Shown: positions 62,009-64,000 of the stretch, in pieces | Numbering within the stretch: the first letter of the stretch is position 1 | How the letters are laid out: every line of letters begins with the position of its first letter | Origin: Akkermansiaceae bacterium | Lineage (GTDB): Bacteria; Verrucomicrobiota; Verrucomicrobiia; Verrucomicrobiales; Akkermansiaceae | NCBI GenBank assembly: GCA_903827375.1 | Contig: CAIKHZ010000079.1 | Location: 1-64,000, forward strand | DNA: 64,000 nucleotides | Reading direction: 5' to 3' | The notes under the pieces: model-generated | The model's input: the letters and a program-made list of their open reading frames with translations, nothing else | Databases searched by the model: none | What the model was told of the DNA's origin: nothing | Translations under genes and position numbers: made by a program

Positions 62009-64000
62009 TCATGAGGCGGTAGCGGTCACTTCCTTGAGCTCGCCGTTGACGCGGACCTTGACCTTGGCAGGCTTGGCGGCACGAATGACATAGGAGGTGA
62101 CTTTGCCGTCCTGCCAGACGCAATCGACGGTGAAGCCACCGCGTGCCCGCAGACCGCTGAACGAGCCGCTGGCAGCCCATGCTTTGGGGAGAGCGGGCAG
62201 CAGGGCGATTTCGCCGGCATGAGATTGCACTAACATTTCCGCCATGGAACCTGTGATGCCGAAGTTACCATCCATCTGAAATGGCGGATGATTGGTGAAC
62301 AGGTTAGGCAGGGTGTTGTAGCTCAGCAGCCCGCGAACCATGGTGCCGGCGCGCTCGGCATCGCCCAGTCGTGCCCACATCGCGCAGCGCCACGGCCATG
62401 TCCACGAGCGGCGGCTATCGCCAATGGTGGTATCGACGGCAAACGGTTTGCCGGTCTGGTCCTGATGGTCATTGCTGCGGACCTTGAGGGAGACGATGGC
62501 CGCCTTGGCCAATTCCGGCGTGAGCGTGGGCGTGATCTGCCGCCCCGGATAGACGGCGAACAAGTGGGACGTGTGGCGGTGAGTGTCGTTCGGTTCATCG
62601 CGGTCAGCCTGCCATTCCTGCAGCTGGCCCCACTTTCCAATTTTGTTAGGCGCCAGTTTTGCCTGCATGCCGGCCACTACTTTTTGATAGTCGGGATCGG
62701 CGCCGAGGGCCTTGGCGGCATCGAGGTAGTTTTGGAACAAGTCCCAGATAAGTTGCTGGTCGTGCATCACGCCATCCTCGCGGGGACCATGTTCGGGGGA
62801 CCATCCGTCAGGGACGACGAGCGAGCCGTCGGGCAGGGTCTTGAGGCGGTCTTGCCACATCTGACAAATCTCCTTGAGCATGGGATAGGCCGAATTTTTC
62901 AGATAGGCGGGGTCTTGGGAGAAGGCCCAGTGTTCATAAACATGTTGGGCATACCATGCGCTGGCGGGGATGTTCCATTCCCAGCCATTGCCGCCGAAGA
63001 TGCTTTGGCTGGTGCGGGCGGTCCAGCCGCGGGTGTTGGCACCAAATGCCTTGCGGGTGGCTATGCGGCAGGGTTCTGCCGCGGCCTCGATGAAGTTTAC
63101 CAAGGGCAACTGGCATTCTGATAGATTGGTGGTCTCGGCACCCCAATAGTTCATCTGGACGTTGATATTGTTATGATAGTCAGAGGCCCACGGCGGGGTG
63201 TTGCTGTCATTCCAGAGACCTTGGAGGTTGGCGGGCAGGCCGCCGGGCCGCGAGCAACTGGCCAACAGGTAGCGGCCGTATTGAAAGAGAGTCGTCTCCA
63301 GCTCGGGATCCGCCGCAGTTTTGGGGTCGCCACAGCCATCGGCATAACGCTTCAGGCGCTGATCGGTGGGCATGGCGAGGACGGCCGAGGCGGTGGAGCC
63401 GACGTTGATGCGGGCCCGGCCGAGCAGGCTGGTCAGGTCCACGACATGGGCGGTCTTGAGAGCGGCGTAGGATTTCGCCTGGGCGGCGGCGAGTTCCTTT
63501 TCAAGCAGCGGCAGGGGGTCCGCGCCGCGCCAGCCTGCGGCGTAATCCGGCTTGTAGTTGGTGCGGGCATTGAGCAAGAGCAGCAGGTCGTCGCAATTTT
63601 CAAACACCAACGAGTTGCCCTCAACTCGGGATTTTCCGCCTGTGGCCAGGACGCGCAAGGCGGCGGCGTGCTTGAGTTTGTTAGGCATCTCGCCGCTAAA
63701 CACCAGGCCGGTCGGCGAGGCGGTGGTGGCGGCCCCTTGGGCGGAAGTTAGAGCGATTTTACCAGTCAGCGAGCCGGGTTTGCCGGATGAGTAACGGAAG
63801 ACAAGCACTTGGTCGGGATGACTGGCAAACGCCTCACGGGCAAACTTGATAGAGTTATGGGTGAAGGTGGTGGAGTGGATGCCTTTGCCGATATCGAGGT
63901 TGCGCTGGTAATCGGTAGGGGTGGCAGCGGGAATGTCCCAGGTAATGGTCAGGTCGCCGAAATTGCGATAACAGCCGAACCCGTGGTCACCGCATTCGTA
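62009..64000 (-). CDS. GH95-family alpha-L-fucosidase or related hydrolase, 5' end outside the window
   Basis: The frame is open from the right edge to the stop at 62009 (663 codons seen). A GTG at 63808 lies inside the gene, so it is not the start: the upstream residues [15 protein letters not shown] and [11 protein letters not shown] are the usual GH95 N-terminal sandwich. The catalytic (alpha/alpha)6 barrel shows the hallmark [20 protein letters not shown], then [10 protein letters not shown], and [16 protein letters not shown] later. GH95 enzymes cleave alpha-1,2-L-fucose or alpha-L-galactose. The C-terminal beta-domain ends the protein. It adds a second fucosidase type to the window, far from the GH29 gene. 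Confidence 0.92.
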   Translation of the reverse strand, partial: YECGDHGFGCYRNFGDLTITWDIPAATPTDYQRNLDIGKGIHSTTFTHNSIKFAREAFASHPDQVLVFRYSSGKPGSLTGKIALTSAQGAATTASPTGLVFSGEMPNKLKHAAALRVLATGGKSRVEGNSLVFENCDDLLLLLNARTNYKPDYAAGWRGADPLPLLEKELAAAQAKSYAALKTAHVVDLTSLLGRARINVGSTASAVLAMPTDQRLKRYADGCGDPKTAADPELETTLFQYGRYLLASCSRPGGLPANLQGLWNDSNTPPWASDYHNNINVQMNYWGAETTNLSECQLPLVNFIEAAAEPCRIATRKAFGANTRGWTARTSQSIFGGNGWEWNIPASAWYAQHVYEHWAFSQDPAYLKNSAYPMLKEICQMWQDRLKTLPDGSLVVPDGWSPEHGPREDGVMHDQQLIWDLFQNYLDAAKALGADPDYQKVVAGMQAKLAPNKIGKWGQLQEWQADRDEPNDTHRHTSHLFAVYPGRQITPTLTPELAKAAIVSLKVRSNDHQDQTGKPFAVDTTIGDSRRSWTWPWRCAMWARLGDAERAGTMVRGLLSYNTLPNLFTNHPPFQMDGNFGITGSMAEMLVQSHAGEIALLPALPKAWAASGSFSGLRARGGFTVDCVWQDGKVTSYVIRAAKPAKVKVRVNGELKEVTATAS

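Noticed and set aside
62288-63121. 277-codon plus-strand open frame
   Set aside because: It is antisense to the GH95 gene, which has strong family motifs on the minus strand.

Overview
The window is a GC-rich stretch that most likely comes from a member of the Verrucomicrobiota. This is inferred from gene content, not from a marker gene: large secreted proteins with autotransporter-associated (PATR) repeats but no outer-membrane barrel, fucosidases of families GH29 and GH95, a HzsA-like multihaem protein, a sulfatase relic, MenD, RhaT/RhaM and PqiABC. No rRNA or complete tRNA gene was seen.

Layout. 56-4299: the end of a MoxR/DUF58/BatA-type operon with two membrane-anchored VWA proteins. 4522-20296: a one-direction polysaccharide locus. 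Three paralogous secreted proteins each fuse a NodB polysaccharide deacetylase to a PATR repeat region. Between the first and second lie a GH29 alpha-L-fucosidase, a GH2 beta-galactosidase and an (alpha/alpha)6-barrel hydrolase, spaced 9-10 nt apart. 20316-28659: housekeeping genes (FIST sensor, menD, trpB, an HlyD-like adaptor, and purM-purF on the minus strand). 28812-29468: an orphan ABC ATPase.

29523-35595 is a decaying segment. It holds a sulfatase reduced to its two ends, a moaA fragment starting at a pair of perfect palindromes, a 5' narK fragment, a Ser/Thr kinase lacking its catalytic core, the first codons of a sulfite reductase flavoprotein, a nearly complete nirA, and an in-frame fusion of a DmsB-type ferredoxin subunit to an internally deleted nitrate reductase. 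Apart from the sulfatase, all these pieces belong to nitrate assimilation and molybdenum cofactor supply, so the pathway appears to be eroding by deletion.

35626-42570: an M16 protease, a small membrane protein, a URO-D-like protein beside rhaM and rhaT (rhamnose uptake), and pfkA. 42571-43218 holds a hairpin repeat, a tRNA T-arm-like sequence and a probable transposase relic. 43219-50692: a PATR/PKD/PA14 giant protein and a triple-haem HzsA-like protein. 51114-56319: an OvoA-C-terminal-like methyltransferase behind a strong hairpin terminator, an FAH-family hydrolase, and pqiA-pqiA-pqiB-pqiC with overlapping starts. 56377-64000: a PATR/SGNH/LamG giant protein, an ArgA-like protein, a GGQ release-factor-like protein and a GH95 fucosidase running off the end.

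Taken together the genes suggest a degrader of fucose- and rhamnose-rich polysaccharides: GH29, GH95, GH2 and deacetylases outside the cytoplasm, RhaT/RhaM for uptake, and an FAH hydrolase that resembles enzymes of deoxy-sugar acid breakdown. Across the window the word GTTAG/CTAAC (more loosely GYTAG/CTARC) is conspicuously frequent. It accounts for nearly all TTAG/CTAA words and most rare Leu TTA/CTA codons in the genes I counted.
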